A stretch of DNA of 64,000 nt from Billgrantia lactosivorans. Its GTDB lineage: Bacteria; Pseudomonadota; Gammaproteobacteria; Pseudomonadales; Halomonadaceae. Shown piece after piece: positions 40,201-48,860 of the stretch (the stretch's first letter is position 1; the number at the start of each line of letters is the position of its first letter). The stretch lies in NCBI RefSeq assembly GCF_003254665.1, contig NZ_QHGY01000004.1, positions 62,001 to 126,000 of the forward strand. Reading direction: 5' to 3'. The notes beneath the pieces are model-generated. The model was not told where the DNA came from, searched no databases, and was given only the letters and a program-made list of their open reading frames with translations. Position numbers and translations under genes: made by a program.

Positions 40201-41187
40201 TCAGCAGCGCGGTGTGGCGAAGGCCATGACCTCCGCCACGCTCGTTTTCCCTAGCGCCAGCTGAATCAGCCGGTCGATGCCCAGCGCCACGCCGCTGCCG
40301 GCCGGCATGCCGTGCTCCAGCGCGGCCAGCAGGCGCCGGTCGACGTCCACTGCGGGCAGGCCCAGGCGGCGCCGGACGGCGTTGTCCTCGGCGAAGCGCG
40401 CACGCTGCTCGTCGGCCTCGGTGAGCTCGTCGTAGCCGTTGGCGAGCTCCAGCCCGGCGAGATAGACCTCGAAGCGCGAGGCGACCCACTCGCCGTCCTC
40501 CGGATCGCGATGGCGCCGCGCCAGGGCCGCCTGGCTGGCCGGGTAGTCCACCACCACGTCGACCCCCTCGTGCCCAAGCGTAGGCTCGATGGCCAGGCTC
40601 ATCAGCAGGTCGAGGCAACCGTCGCGCTCGGCATCGCGCATGTCGAGGCCGCCCCGCTCGCCGGCCAGTCGCCGCAGTTCCGCGAGATCGACGCTGAAGG
40701 GGTCGAGTCCCAGCCCCTCGCGGAACAGCTCGCGGTAGCGTCGGCGGCGCAACGGGCCCGCCTCCCCCCCCAGTGCTGAACCGAGCACCTGATGAATCAG
40801 CGCCACGGTCTCCTCGATCAGCTCGTCGAGGGAGAAGCCCGGGCGATACCACTCCAGCATGGTGAACTCGATGTTGTGGCGGCTGCCCACCTCGCCGTCG
40901 CGAAAGCTTCTTGCCAGCTGGAAGATCGGCCCGCTGCCGGCGGCCAGCAGCCGCTTCATGTGGAACTCCGGCGACGTCTGCAGCCACAGCCGCTCGCGCC
41001 CCGCCGGGGTGGTCGCCTCGAGCGACAGCGAGGCCAGGTGCACGTCGGTGCTGCCGCCGTGACCCAGCACCGGCGTCTCCACCTCCAGCACGCCGCGCTC
41101 GGCAAAGAATGCCCGCACCGCGGCCAGCAGCCTTGCCCGCTGACGCAGCGTCTCGATACTCGCCGTGGGCCGCCAGTCGGTTGCCAT
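40201..41187 (-). CDS. epmA: Elongation factor P beta-lysyltransferase
   Basis: 328-residue class II lysyl-tRNA synthetase paralogue lacking the anticodon-binding domain. It attaches beta-lysine to EF-P Lys34. Motif 2 and 3 blocks are FHMKRLLAAGSGPIFQLARSFRDGEVGSRHNIEFTMLEWYRPG and GVALGIDRLIQLALG. The ATG at 41187 has GGAG upstream. It lies downstream of efp on the same strand, after the efp terminator. Confidence 0.95.
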   Translation of the reverse strand: MATDWRPTASIETLRQRARLLAAVRAFFAERGVLEVETPVLGHGGSTDVHLASLSLEATTPAGRERLWLQTSPEFHMKRLLAAGSGPIFQLARSFRDGEVGSRHNIEFTMLEWYRPGFSLDELIEETVALIHQVLGSALGGEAGPLRRRRYRELFREGLGLDPFSVDLAELRRLAGERGGLDMRDAERDGCLDLLMSLAIEPTLGHEGVDVVVDYPASQAALARRHRDPEDGEWVASRFEVYLAGLELANGYDELTEADEQRARFAEDNAVRRRLGLPAVDVDRRLLAALEHGMPAGSGVALGIDRLIQLALGKTSVAEVMAFATPRC

Positions 41188-41199
41188 GAGAGGTCTCCA

Positions 41200-41233
41200 G
41201 AACAAGGAAGGCCACGCCGAATCAGCGTGGCCT
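41200..41233 (-). terminator. Rho-independent terminator of efp
   Basis: On the minus strand AGGCCACGC - 7-base loop - GCGTGGCCT is followed by TCCTTGTTCT. It lies between efp and epmA, so epmA may need its own promoter or read-through. Confidence 0.6.
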
Positions 41234-41295
41234 GCGTGGAGGCGGTGGCAGAGTGCGGCTGTTCCGGCGACAGGCGCCGCACGCTGGGCTATCTC

Positions 41296-41862
41296 TTATG
41301 CTCTCGAGACGTACTCACCAGAGCGCGTATCGACTTTCAGCACTTCGCCCTGGTTGATGAACAGCGGCACCCGCACCACGGCGCCGGATGAGAGCGTGGC
41401 CGGCTTGGAGCCGCCCTGGGCGGTATCGCCCTTCAGGCCCGGGTCGGTCTCGACCACTTCCAGCTCGATGAAGTTGGGCGGCGTCACGCTGATGGCGTTG
41501 TCGTTCCACAGCGTCACGGTATAGGCCACCTGCTCCTTTAGCCACTTGGCGGTATCGCCCAGCGCCTTCTTCTCCACCGCGTACTGCTCGAAGGAGCCGT
41601 CGGTCTTCATGAAGTACCACATGTCGCCGTCGTTGTAGAGATACTCCATCTCGAGGTCCACCACGTCGGCGCCCTCGAGGGATTCGCCCGACTTGAAGGT
41701 ACGCTCCCACACACGGCCGGTGATCAGGTTGCGCAGCTTCACGCGATTGAACGCCTGGCCCTTGCCCGGCTTGACGAATTCATTCTCGACGATCGCGCAG
41801 GGATCGCCGTCCAGCATCACCTTCAGACCGCCCTTGAATTCGTTGGTAGAATAGCTAGCCAT
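41296..41862 (-). CDS. efp: Elongation factor P
   Basis: 188-residue translation factor that rescues ribosomes stalled at polyproline. The modification loop KPGKGQAF has Lys34, the residue lysylated by EpmA and EpmB. The C-terminal block [29 protein letters not shown] is typical. The start at 41862 gives the family N-terminus [12 protein letters not shown]. It is divergent from epmB, with a strong hairpin in its leader. Confidence 0.97.
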   Translation of the reverse strand: MASYSTNEFKGGLKVMLDGDPCAIVENEFVKPGKGQAFNRVKLRNLITGRVWERTFKSGESLEGADVVDLEMEYLYNDGDMWYFMKTDGSFEQYAVEKKALGDTAKWLKEQVAYTVTLWNDNAISVTPPNFIELEVVETDPGLKGDTAQGGSKPATLSSGAVVRVPLFINQGEVLKVDTRSGEYVSRA

Positions 41863-41882
41863 GTTGCCTCTCGAATGATCGG

Positions 41883-41908
41883 GCACGCCGCAGCTGGCTG
41901 CGGCGTGC
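41883..41908 (-). other. Stem-loop in the efp 5' leader
   Basis: A perfect 11-base stem GCACGCCGCAG - 4-base loop - CTGCGGCGTGC sits about 20 bases upstream of the efp ATG. No T run follows on the minus strand, so it is more likely an mRNA leader structure than a terminator. Confidence 0.5.
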
Positions 41909-41964
41909 AAGAAACCGAATCGACGAGGAGTCGAGCCCTCGCCCCTTAGTGACTGGTGTGCCGC

Positions 41965-43011
41965 ATGATAACCCGAAGCTCCGCCCTTTTGCAGAGACCG
42001 GATACGCCGGGCGCTGACGTGACGACCTTGTCGCTGCCTAGCGCCTGGCAGACCCAGCTATCGCGGGCGATCCGCGACCCGCGCGAGCTGTGCCGGCGCC
42101 TGGGGCTGGACGACGCCTGGCTGCCCGGCGCCGAGGCGGGCCATGCCCTCTTCGAGGTGCGCGTGCCCGAGGCCTTCCTGGCGCGCATGCGCCGCGGCGA
42201 TCCTCACGATCCACTTCTGCGCCAGGTGCTGCCGCGCATCGCCGAGGGCGAGAGCGTGCCCGGCTACGTCACCGACCCGTTGGAAGAGGCCGAGCACACG
42301 CCAGGACCGGGGCTGATCCACAAGTACGCCGGCCGCGTGCTGCTGATCGCGAGCCCCGCCTGCGCGGTGAACTGCCGCTACTGCTTCCGTCGCCACTTCC
42401 CCTATGGCGACAACAGCCCTTCCCGCGCCCAGTGGGAGCGCTCGCTCGAAGCGCTGCGCCAGGACACCTCGATCCACGAGGCGATCCTCTCCGGCGGCGA
42501 CCCGCTGGCCGCCAGCGACCGCCAGCTCGCCTGGCTCGTCGAACGCCTCGAGGCCATCCCTCACCTCAAGCGCCTGCGCCTGCACACCCGCCTGCCGGTG
42601 GTCATTCCCGACCGGGTCGACGACGCCCTGCTCGGCTGGCTCGGCGCCACCCGGCTGCAGAAGGTGATGGTGCTGCATATCAACCACGCCCAGGAGATCG
42701 ACGACGCTGTGGTCGCGGCCTGCGTACGGCTCAAGCAAGCCGGCGTGACACTGCTCAATCAGAGCGTGCTGCTGCGCGGCGTCAACGATTCGGTGGAGGC
42801 ACTGGCCCAGCTCTCCGAGCGGCTGTTCGAGGCCGGCGTGCTGCCCTACTACCTGCATGTGCTCGACCCGGTGGCGGGCGCAGCCCACTTCGACGTGCCC
42901 GACGAAGAGGCCCGCGAGCTGGTCGCGGGCCTCAGAGAGGTGCTGCCGGGCTTCTTGCTGCCGCGCCTGGTCAGGGAAATACCCGGCGCGGCAAGCAAGA
43001 CGCCGCTGTAG
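41965..43011 (+). CDS. epmB: EF-P beta-lysylation protein (lysine 2,3-aminomutase-like)
   Basis: 348-residue radical SAM enzyme that converts L-lysine to (R)-beta-lysine for EF-P. The cluster motif [15 protein letters not shown] (CxxxCxxC) is clear, preceded by [14 protein letters not shown] and followed by [13 protein letters not shown]. The start is uncertain: ATG at 41965 or the ATG at 41956; both have weak ribosome sites, and family length favours the shorter. It is divergent from efp. Confidence 0.93.
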   Translation: MITRSSALLQRPDTPGADVTTLSLPSAWQTQLSRAIRDPRELCRRLGLDDAWLPGAEAGHALFEVRVPEAFLARMRRGDPHDPLLRQVLPRIAEGESVPGYVTDPLEEAEHTPGPGLIHKYAGRVLLIASPACAVNCRYCFRRHFPYGDNSPSRAQWERSLEALRQDTSIHEAILSGGDPLAASDRQLAWLVERLEAIPHLKRLRLHTRLPVVIPDRVDDALLGWLGATRLQKVMVLHINHAQEIDDAVVAACVRLKQAGVTLLNQSVLLRGVNDSVEALAQLSERLFEAGVLPYYLHVLDPVAGAAHFDVPDEEARELVAGLREVLPGFLLPRLVREIPGAASKTPL

Positions 43012-43048
43012 GGCCCAGACCCTCGCCGGCAGGCTGAGGCAACGCCGA

Positions 43049-44755
43049 TTACGCCAGCGTCGCCGCGGTCACGTTGGCCGCCGCCGGTTCGTTGGAGACA
43101 TGCCGGTTGATGGCGCTCATGACTGCCTTCATCGAGGCGCTGGTGATGCTCTCGTCGGTACCCACGCCGAACACCGCCTTGCCGTCGATGCGCACCTCCA
43201 CGTAGGCGATCGCCTCGGCGTCGGCGCCCTGGCCGCGGGAGTGCTCGTGGTAGTCGATGATCTCCACGTCATGGCCGGCCGCCGCCAGGGCCTTGATGAA
43301 GGCCGCCAGCGGGCCGTTGCCCTCGCCCTCGATGCTGCGCCGCTCGCCGCGCTCCTCGACGGTCGCCTCGAGCTTCACCCGGGGGCTGTCGGGCTCGGAG
43401 GAGAGGCGATGACTGACCAGTGCATAGGGCGAGGTGCGCGTCAGGTACTCGTCGGCGAAGGCCTGGTAGATCATCTGCGAGGTGATCTCCTTGCCGGTAC
43501 GGTCGGCGACCTCCTGCACCACCTGGCTGAACTCGATCGAGAGCCGGCGCGGCAGCTCGATGCCGTGCTCCTGCTCGAGCAGGTAGGAGACCCCGCCCTT
43601 GCCCGACTGGCTGTTGACGCGGATCACCGCCTCGTAGCTGCGGCCCACGTCGAGCGGGTCGATGGGCAGGTAGGGGACCTCCCACATGGCGTCCGGATTG
43701 GCGCGGCGCTCGGCCATGCCCTTCTTGATCGCATCCTGGTGGGAGCCGGAGAAGGCGGTGAAGACCAGGTCGCCGACGTAAGGGTGGCGAGGGTGCACCG
43801 GCAGCTGGTTGCAGTACTCCACTTCGCGCATGATCGGCGTGATGTTGGAGAAATCGAGCCCCGGATGCACGCCCTGGGTGTAGAGGTTCATGGCCAGCGT
43901 CACGATGTCGACGTTGCCGGTGCGCTCGCCGTTGCCGAACAGGGTGCCCTCGACGCGGTCGGCGCCGGCCATCACGGTGAGCTCCGCCGCCGCCACGCCG
44001 GTGCCGCGGTCGTTGTGCGGGTGCACGCTGACGATCAGGTGGTCGCGGTGCTTCACGTTACGACAGAACCACTCGACCTGGTCGGCGTAGTTGTTGGGCG
44101 TGGCCGCCTCCACCGTGGCCGGCAGGTTGACGATCATCGGCTTCTCGGACGTGGCGCCGTAGGCCTCCATCACCGCTTCGACCACCTCCTTGGCGAAGTC
44201 CATCTCGGTGGTGGTGAACAGCTCCGGCGAGTACTGGAAGGTCCAGCGGGTCTCCGGCGCGGCCTCCATCAGCTCGCGAATCTGCCGGGTGGCGTCCACG
44301 GCGATGCCGATGCACTCCTCCTTGCTGACGTCGAATACCACGCGGCGGAACACCGGGTCGGTGGCGTTGTAGACGTGGACGATGGCGTTCTTCGCACCCT
44401 TCAGCGCCTCGAAGGTACGCTCGATCAGGTGCGGGCGCGCCTGGGTCAGCACCTGGATGGTGACGTCGTCGGGCACCTTGCCCTGCTCGATCAGCGCGCG
44501 CACGAAGTCGAAGTCGGTCTGCGATGCCGAGGGAAAGCCGACCTCGATCTCCTTGAAGCCGATCTTCACCAGCAGGTCGAAGAAGCGCTGCTTGCGCTCC
44601 TGATCCATGGGGTCGATCAGCGCCTGGTTGCCGTCGCGCAGGTCGACGCTGCACCACAGCGGCGGCGACTCGATGCGCCGATTCGGCCACTGGCGATCGG
44701 GCAGGTCGACGGCGACGAAGGGACGGTACTTGGCGGCGGGGTTGTCGAGCATCAT
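43049..44755 (-). CDS. leuA: 2-isopropylmalate synthase
   Basis: 568-residue enzyme of the long LeuA form that condenses 2-oxoisovalerate with acetyl-CoA, the first step of leucine synthesis. The catalytic barrel has [15 protein letters not shown] and [17 protein letters not shown], with HPHNDRG as the metal site. The C-terminal regulatory domain starts near residue 430. The start at 44755 has AGGGAG 8 bases upstream. The frame stays open to 44941 across the attenuator, which has no start with a ribosome site. Confidence 0.95.
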   Translation of the reverse strand: MMLDNPAAKYRPFVAVDLPDRQWPNRRIESPPLWCSVDLRDGNQALIDPMDQERKQRFFDLLVKIGFKEIEVGFPSASQTDFDFVRALIEQGKVPDDVTIQVLTQARPHLIERTFEALKGAKNAIVHVYNATDPVFRRVVFDVSKEECIGIAVDATRQIRELMEAAPETRWTFQYSPELFTTTEMDFAKEVVEAVMEAYGATSEKPMIVNLPATVEAATPNNYADQVEWFCRNVKHRDHLIVSVHPHNDRGTGVAAAELTVMAGADRVEGTLFGNGERTGNVDIVTLAMNLYTQGVHPGLDFSNITPIMREVEYCNQLPVHPRHPYVGDLVFTAFSGSHQDAIKKGMAERRANPDAMWEVPYLPIDPLDVGRSYEAVIRVNSQSGKGGVSYLLEQEHGIELPRRLSIEFSQVVQEVADRTGKEITSQMIYQAFADEYLTRTSPYALVSHRLSSEPDSPRVKLEATVEERGERRSIEGEGNGPLAAFIKALAAAGHDVEIIDYHEHSRGQGADAEAIAYVEVRIDGKAVFGVGTDESITSASMKAVMSAINRHVSNEPAAANVTAATLA

Positions 44756-44784
44756 GGCGGTGGTCTCCCTGGGCTGGCGGCGTT

Positions 44785-44829
44785 CAGAAACGACGACGCC
44801 CCGGCTGCATGGTGCATGCCGGGGCGTCG
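44785..44829 (-). terminator. leuA attenuator terminator
   Basis: A perfect 12-base stem, CGACGCCCCGGC (44794-44805) with GCCGGGGCGTCG (44818-44829), and an inner TGCA/TGCA pairing, is followed on the minus strand by CGTTTCTG. It lies about 40 bases before leuA and 145 bases after a Leu-rich leader peptide, the layout of an amino-acid attenuator. Intervening hairpins (for example CGCGACC with GGTCGCG at 44852-44871) could form alternative pairings. Confidence 0.7.
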
Positions 44830-44972
44830 GAGCAAGAGGCGCTACAAGGGCCGCGACCGACAATGGTCGCGACGGAATGACGTACATGGCGGAAAGCGAT
44901 TCGGGTGGTAGACATTTCGGTACCTCGACTGACCTGGACAAGAAGGCGATGCACGACGCATCGCTCCGGCGT

Positions 44973-45029
44973 TCAAAGGCCGGCTAGTAGTCGTAGGTTC
45001 AGGCTGAGGTAGCAAAATGTCGTGTTCAT
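44973..45029 (-). CDS. leuL: leu leader peptide
   Basis: Eighteen-codon frame [18 protein letters not shown] with six Leu codons (CTC, CTG, CTA, CTA, CTA, CTT), of which five fall in its last eleven codons. CTA is otherwise rare in this GC-rich genome, which would make translation very sensitive to charged leucyl-tRNA. A GCCGG hairpin overlaps its 3' end, as expected for a ribosome-stalling region. GGGAG ends one base before the ATG, an abnormally short spacing, and a TTGACA element lies only 31 bases upstream, so the mRNA may start almost at the ATG. Confidence 0.7.
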   Translation of the reverse strand: MNTTFCYLSLNLRLLAGL

Positions 45030-45036
45030 GCTCCCT

Positions 45037-45065
45037 AGAAAATCAGCATGCGCGGCGCTTGTCAA
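45037..45065 (-). promoter_or_regulatory. Candidate leuL-leuA promoter overlapping the emfourin-like gene end
   Basis: On the minus strand a perfect -35 hexamer TTGACA (45065-45060) overlaps the stop codon of the emfourin-like gene. A weak -10 (TTTTCT, 45042-45037) follows after 17 bases. Transcription would begin next to the leader-peptide ATG. Confidence 0.4.
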
Positions 45066-45421
45066 GGCGCACTCCCGTTTTCCGCTTGCGTCTCGGCCCT
45101 TCGCCACCACTCGATCAAGCCCGGCGGAAGCGCCTCCTCGGCGACCGCCACCGCCCAGCTCGCGGCGCCGTTGGCGTCTTCCACGCTCAGCCGGAACCGG
45201 CGCCGGTCGGCGCCGGGCGCCCGCCCCGCTTCGGCTTCGGCTTCGGCTTCGGCTTCGGCTTCGGCACGCGACAGCAGTTGCCAGAGCTCGTCGCGCTGCG
45301 CCTCGCTGTAGCGGTCGCAGCGGATGCAGCGTGGCTGCGACAGGCCAGGAAAGTGGGCCACCCCCCCCTCGCGCCGCAGACGGACCACGCTGCCAGGCGT
45401 CAAGCGAGGCGGCTGGCTCAC
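45062..45421 (-). CDS. Emfourin-like inhibitor of protealysin-type M4 proteases
   Basis: 119-residue cytosolic protein starting with GTG (VSQPPRLTPGSVVRLRREGGVAHFPGL). Its start overlaps the protease stop by four bases (GTGA). Length, position behind a signal-less M4 protease, and the conserved region RFRLSVEDANGAASWAVAV match emfourin, the inhibitor encoded with protealysin in Serratia. An (Glu-Ala)6 tract at about 53-64, encoded by six copies of a hexanucleotide, interrupts the domain and is unusual. The TGA stop lies within the likely -35 of leuL. Confidence 0.75.
   Translation of the reverse strand: MSQPPRLTPGSVVRLRREGGVAHFPGLSQPRCIRCDRYSEAQRDELWQLLSRAEAEAEAEAEAEAGRAPGADRRRFRLSVEDANGAASWAVAVAEEALPPGLIEWWRRAETQAENGSAP
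45228..45263. repeat. (GCTTCG)6 hexanucleotide repeat inside the emfourin-like gene
   Basis: Six perfect tandem copies, in frame, encoding alternating Glu and Ala on the minus strand. Copy-number change would alter the linker length without a frameshift. Confidence 0.95.
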
Positions 45422-46461
45422 GACAGCACCCCGACGCGACGCCAGCCCTCGCGCACCGCCGTCGCTTCCTGGCTCGAGGCGCCGTGGCGGCGCTCGGCAT
45501 TGTCCAGGGTCAGCGCGGCGAAGGCGGCAAAGTCGCTGTCCTGTTCCAGGCGACGATCGACGAGGGTGTCGTACCAGATGCGGCCGGCGCGCTCCCAGGC
45601 TCGGCCCCCCAGCGCCATGGCGGCCAGATGGAAGGCGCGGTTGGGAATGCCCGAATTGATGTGCACGCCGCCGCTGTCCGCCTCGGTCTCGACGAAGGCA
45701 TCCATGTGATCGGGCTGCGGGTCGCGCCCCAGCAGGGGGTCGTCGTAGGCGGTGCCGGGTCGGGCCATGGAGCGCAGGGCGCGGCCGGCGACCCGCTCGG
45801 TAAAGAGCCCCTTGCCGATCAGCCAGTCCGCTTCGTCCACGCTCTGCCCCAGCTCGCGCTGCCTGGCCAGGCTGCCGAAGACGTCGCACAGCGACTCGTT
45901 GAGTGCCCCCGACTGGCCCACGTAGGCCAGCGCCGCCTCGTGCTGGATGACGCCATGGGTCAGCTCGTGGGCGACGATGTCCAGCGCCACGGTGAAGCGG
46001 TTGAACAGCTCGCCGTCGCCGTCGCCGAAGACCATCTGCTGGCCGTCCCAGAAGGCGTTCTCGTAGTCGCGTCCGTAGTGCACCGTGGCCAGCAGTGCCA
46101 TGCCCTCGGCGTCGATGGAGTGTCGCTCGTAGGCTTCCCAGAACAGGCGGTAGGTCGCGCCCAGCCCACGATAGGCCTCGTCCACGGCGGGATCGCCGCT
46201 GTCGCCCTCCCCCTCGCGCCGGACCAGCCTGCCAGGCAGGACCTGGCGCTGCTCGGCGGAGTGCACGTAGCGGGCCGGGACGCCGCGCTCCGGGCTCCCC
46301 GGTGGCAATGCGGTGGCGCCCCCGCGCGCCCGGAACTGTTGGTCGACCAACAGGGTCTGGCGGGCGCATTCCCGCTGATGATCGGAGCCGGCGCTGGCGA
46401 CTCGCTCGAGCAGGTAGGGCGGCAGGAAGCTGCGCCCCCCCGAGGCTGAATGGTCGGTCAT
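45418..46461 (-). CDS. Protealysin-like M4 metalloprotease
   Basis: 347-residue thermolysin-family zinc protease. Zinc site HELTH at 165-169 with third ligand Glu189 in ALNESLCDVFG, and the catalytic His in GGVHINSGIPNRAFH. There is no signal peptide and only a short propeptide (about 60 residues: SFLPPYLLERVA and RQTLLVDQQFR match the protealysin pro-region), so it belongs to the short-pro, non-secreted or unconventionally exported branch. The downstream overlapping gene is an emfourin-like inhibitor. Confidence 0.92.
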   Translation of the reverse strand: MTDHSASGGRSFLPPYLLERVASAGSDHQRECARQTLLVDQQFRARGGATALPPGSPERGVPARYVHSAEQRQVLPGRLVRREGEGDSGDPAVDEAYRGLGATYRLFWEAYERHSIDAEGMALLATVHYGRDYENAFWDGQQMVFGDGDGELFNRFTVALDIVAHELTHGVIQHEAALAYVGQSGALNESLCDVFGSLARQRELGQSVDEADWLIGKGLFTERVAGRALRSMARPGTAYDDPLLGRDPQPDHMDAFVETEADSGGVHINSGIPNRAFHLAAMALGGRAWERAGRIWYDTLVDRRLEQDSDFAAFAALTLDNAERRHGASSQEATAVREGWRRVGVLS

Positions 46462-46531
46462 CCGTTACCCTCCTTGCGCCTCCCGGCTCGCCGATCGAGC
46501 CCGGCCACCTGAAGCATAGCGGAAGGACGGC

Positions 46532-47365
46532 CTAGCGTTCGCGCCGCTCCAGCATCGCCTCCATCCGCGTCAGCTGGTCACGCAGCTGACGCACGTCGTC
46601 GCGCAGGCCGTGCAGCTCGGCGGCCTCCCCTTCGCCGCTCTCCAACTGCACCTGGATGCTCTCCTTCTGCATCACGTCGAGCACGATGCCGATCATCATG
46701 TTGAGGAAGACGAAGGCGTTGAGGAAGATGAAGGTGAGAAAGAAGATCCAGGCATAGGGATAGTGCTCCATGACCGGGTAGAGCACCGCCGTGGCCCAGC
46801 TCTCGAAGGTGGCGACCTGGAACAGGGTCAGCATGGCCAGGGAGATGTTGCCCCACAGCTGCTCGTCGACGTCGCTGAACAGGAAGCTGCCGATGGCCGC
46901 GTAGATGTAGAAGATGATGAACATCAGCAGCGCCACGTAGCCCATGCGCGGGATCGACTTGAACAGCGCGGCGATCAGCATGCGCAGCTCCGGAATCATC
47001 GAGACCAGGCGCAGCACGCGGAAGATCCGCAGCAGCCGTGCCAGCAGCACCATCTCGGAGTCGTCCATGGGGATCAGGCTGGCGGTGACGATGAGGAAGT
47101 CGAAGACGTTCCAGCCTCGCTTGAAGAAGTCGCTCAGGCGCCGCTCCGCCGCCATGCGGATCAGGATCTCCACCAGGAAGAAGATCGTCACCCCCACGTC
47201 GAGCAGCAGCAGCCACTCCTGGAAGGGGCCGACCTCTTCCTCGTAGGTCTTGGCGCCGATCAGCAGCGCCGAGAGCACGATGATCGCGATCACCGTGAGT
47301 TCGAAGATCTTGTTGGCGCGCAGCCGCTCGAAGCGGTCGCGCCAGGTACCGAAAGAAGCGCTCAT
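46532..47365 (-). CDS. Bacterial voltage-gated cation channel (BacNav-like)
   Basis: 277-residue single-domain six-helix channel. S1-S3 lie at about 20-105. The S4 voltage sensor LLARLLRIFRVLRLVSMI has arginines at every third position. S5-P-S6 includes the selectivity filter TLFQVATFESWATAV, close to the TLESW filter of NaChBac-type sodium channels with Phe for Leu. A C-terminal coiled coil (LHGLRDDVRQLRDQLTRMEAML) follows, as in tetrameric BacNav. The start at 47365 (MSASF) is preferred over a GTG at 47383. Ion selectivity for sodium is inferred from the filter. Confidence 0.88.
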   Translation of the reverse strand: MSASFGTWRDRFERLRANKIFELTVIAIIVLSALLIGAKTYEEEVGPFQEWLLLLDVGVTIFFLVEILIRMAAERRLSDFFKRGWNVFDFLIVTASLIPMDDSEMVLLARLLRIFRVLRLVSMIPELRMLIAALFKSIPRMGYVALLMFIIFYIYAAIGSFLFSDVDEQLWGNISLAMLTLFQVATFESWATAVLYPVMEHYPYAWIFFLTFIFLNAFVFLNMMIGIVLDVMQKESIQVQLESGEGEAAELHGLRDDVRQLRDQLTRMEAMLERRER

Positions 47366-47608
47366 GAAGTGTCTCGAAAGCACGCTGTGACTGTAACCCC
47401 CCGCCGCCTGCCGTCAGCCGCTTGTCATGCCTGACGGACGGCGGCGTGATGTTAGCACGAGCGGCAAGCGATGGGACGCTCGCTAGGGGCGGTGACAACA
47501 CCAGACATTACGACAGCGAAACCTTTATTCACGCTCCCTGCCTTGTCCGGAAGGTTGTGTGCTGCCTACTTTCTAGTCATCACGTGCAAAGGAAAAGGAG
47601 TCCGGCAC

Positions 47609-48463
47609 ATGAGCGAAGAGAAGCAACCTCCCCAGGAGCAGTCCCACCAGCCCGGCGCCGAGTACAAGATGGACCCGCAGCCGGAGTACATTCGCGAGAG
47701 CTACCGCGGCGCCGACAAGCTCAAGGACAAGGTGGCGATCATCACCGGCGGCGACAGCGGCATCGGCCGCGCCGTGGCGGTGCATTACGCCCGCGAGGGT
47801 GCCGACTGCACGATCGTGCACCTGGAAGAGGACACCGACGCCCGCGAGACCCAGCGCCTGGTCGAGGCGGAGGGGCGCCGCTGCCTGGTGCTCAAGGGCG
47901 ACGTGGGCGAGCCGTCGTTCTGCGACAAGATCGTCGACAGGACACTCAAGGAGTTCGGCAGGCTCAATATCGTGGTACACAACGCCGCCGAGCAGTACGA
48001 CTGGGACGCCATCACCGACATCCCGCCCGCGCAACTGCAGCGTACCTTCCAGACCAACGTGTTCAGCCACTTCTACCTGACCAAGGCCGCCCTGCCCCAC
48101 ATGAGCGAGGGCGACAGCATCATCTGCACGTCCTCGATCAACGCCTTCAAGGGCAACCCGACCCTGATCGACTACACCGCCACCAAGGGCGCCATCCAGG
48201 GGCTGGTGCGCTCGCTGGCGGTACCGCTGGCGGAAAAAGGAATTCGCGTGAATGCGGTGGCGCCGGGACCGGTCTGGACGCCGCTGATTCCGGCGAGCTT
48301 CCCGGCCGAGAAGGTCGCCTCCTTCGGCGGTCAGGTGCCGATGAACCGCGCCGGCCAGCCTTCGGAGATGGGGCCGGCCTACGTCTACCTGGCCTGCGAG
48401 GAGTCCTCCTACATGAGCGGCCAGACGCTGCACCTGAACGGCGGTGTGGTCCTCAACACCTGA
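47609..48463 (+). CDS. Short-chain dehydrogenase/reductase of the general-stress type
   Basis: 284-residue SDR. A polar N-terminus (MSEEKQPPQEQSHQPGAEYKMDPQPEYI) is followed by the Rossmann motif TGGDSGIGRA, the NAG-equivalent HNAAEQ, the catalytic Ser (CTSSINAFKG) and YTATK. This extended-N-terminus subgroup (YhdF/YdaD-like) is common in stress regulons; the substrate is unknown. AAAAGGAG precedes the ATG at 47609. It is divergent from the channel gene. Confidence 0.92.
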   Translation: MSEEKQPPQEQSHQPGAEYKMDPQPEYIRESYRGADKLKDKVAIITGGDSGIGRAVAVHYAREGADCTIVHLEEDTDARETQRLVEAEGRRCLVLKGDVGEPSFCDKIVDRTLKEFGRLNIVVHNAAEQYDWDAITDIPPAQLQRTFQTNVFSHFYLTKAALPHMSEGDSIICTSSINAFKGNPTLIDYTATKGAIQGLVRSLAVPLAEKGIRVNAVAPGPVWTPLIPASFPAEKVASFGGQVPMNRAGQPSEMGPAYVYLACEESSYMSGQTLHLNGGVVLNT

Positions 48464-48480
48464 GCCGTCCGTTCAGCCGA

Positions 48481-48513
48481 AAAGCGCGACGCCCGCCTCG
48501 AGGAGGCGGGCGC
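48481..48513 (-). terminator. Rho-independent terminator of the TIGR02647-type gene
   Basis: Arms CGCCCGCCTC and GAGGCGGGCG (48491-48513) with a 3-base loop, followed on the minus strand by TCGCGCTTTTC. It also lies just after the SDR gene. Confidence 0.55.
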
Positions 48514-48531
48514 CGGCGTAAGCCGCCCTTC

Positions 48532-48792
48532 TCAGGTCGTCAGCTCGGGCGAGGCCAGCAGGCCCGCCAGCTCCTGGGCGTGGAGTGCGGCCTCGCGTCC
48601 GCGCGGCGTCAGGTAGCCGCCGTCGGCCTGGGTCACCAGGCCCTTGTCGTGCAGCCGAGCCGCGGCGGCAACGGCGCCGGGAGCTGCACTGCCGGCATGG
48701 ACCTTGAGCCCCACCTGGGTGGTGTCGAGATTGAACAGGCAGAGCAGGTTGAGCTCGTCGAGCAGCTCGGCGGAGAAATGCGCTTGGGCCAT
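48532..48792 (-). CDS. TIGR02647-type small protein of unknown function
   Basis: 86-residue protein. The pattern ELLDELNLLCLFNLDTTQVGLKVH, AAARLHDKGLVTQADGGYLTPRGREAALHAQ matches a conserved gammaproteobacterial family with a winged-helix-like C-terminal half. Function is unknown. It lies after serB on the same strand and has its own terminator. Confidence 0.8.
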   Translation of the reverse strand: MAQAHFSAELLDELNLLCLFNLDTTQVGLKVHAGSAAPGAVAAAARLHDKGLVTQADGGYLTPRGREAALHAQELAGLLASPELTT

Positions 48793-48860
48793 GGCGACCT
48801 CCGGTACTGTGGGTCCTTCGAAGGTACGCCACTTGCCGCCGGTTCACCAGCGCCCGCGGT

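Noticed and set aside
44756..44941. Longer N-terminus for LeuA
   Set aside because: The extra frame crosses the attenuator hairpin and has no ribosome site; the ATG at 44755 has one and matches the family.
45228..45263. Short tandem repeats as a CRISPR array
   Set aside because: Six contiguous 6-base units with no spacers, in frame inside a gene.
47460..47608. A stationary-phase promoter for the SDR gene (TTGTCC-17-CTACTT)
   Set aside because: The -10 match is too poor to report as a feature, although stress regulation is plausible for the family.
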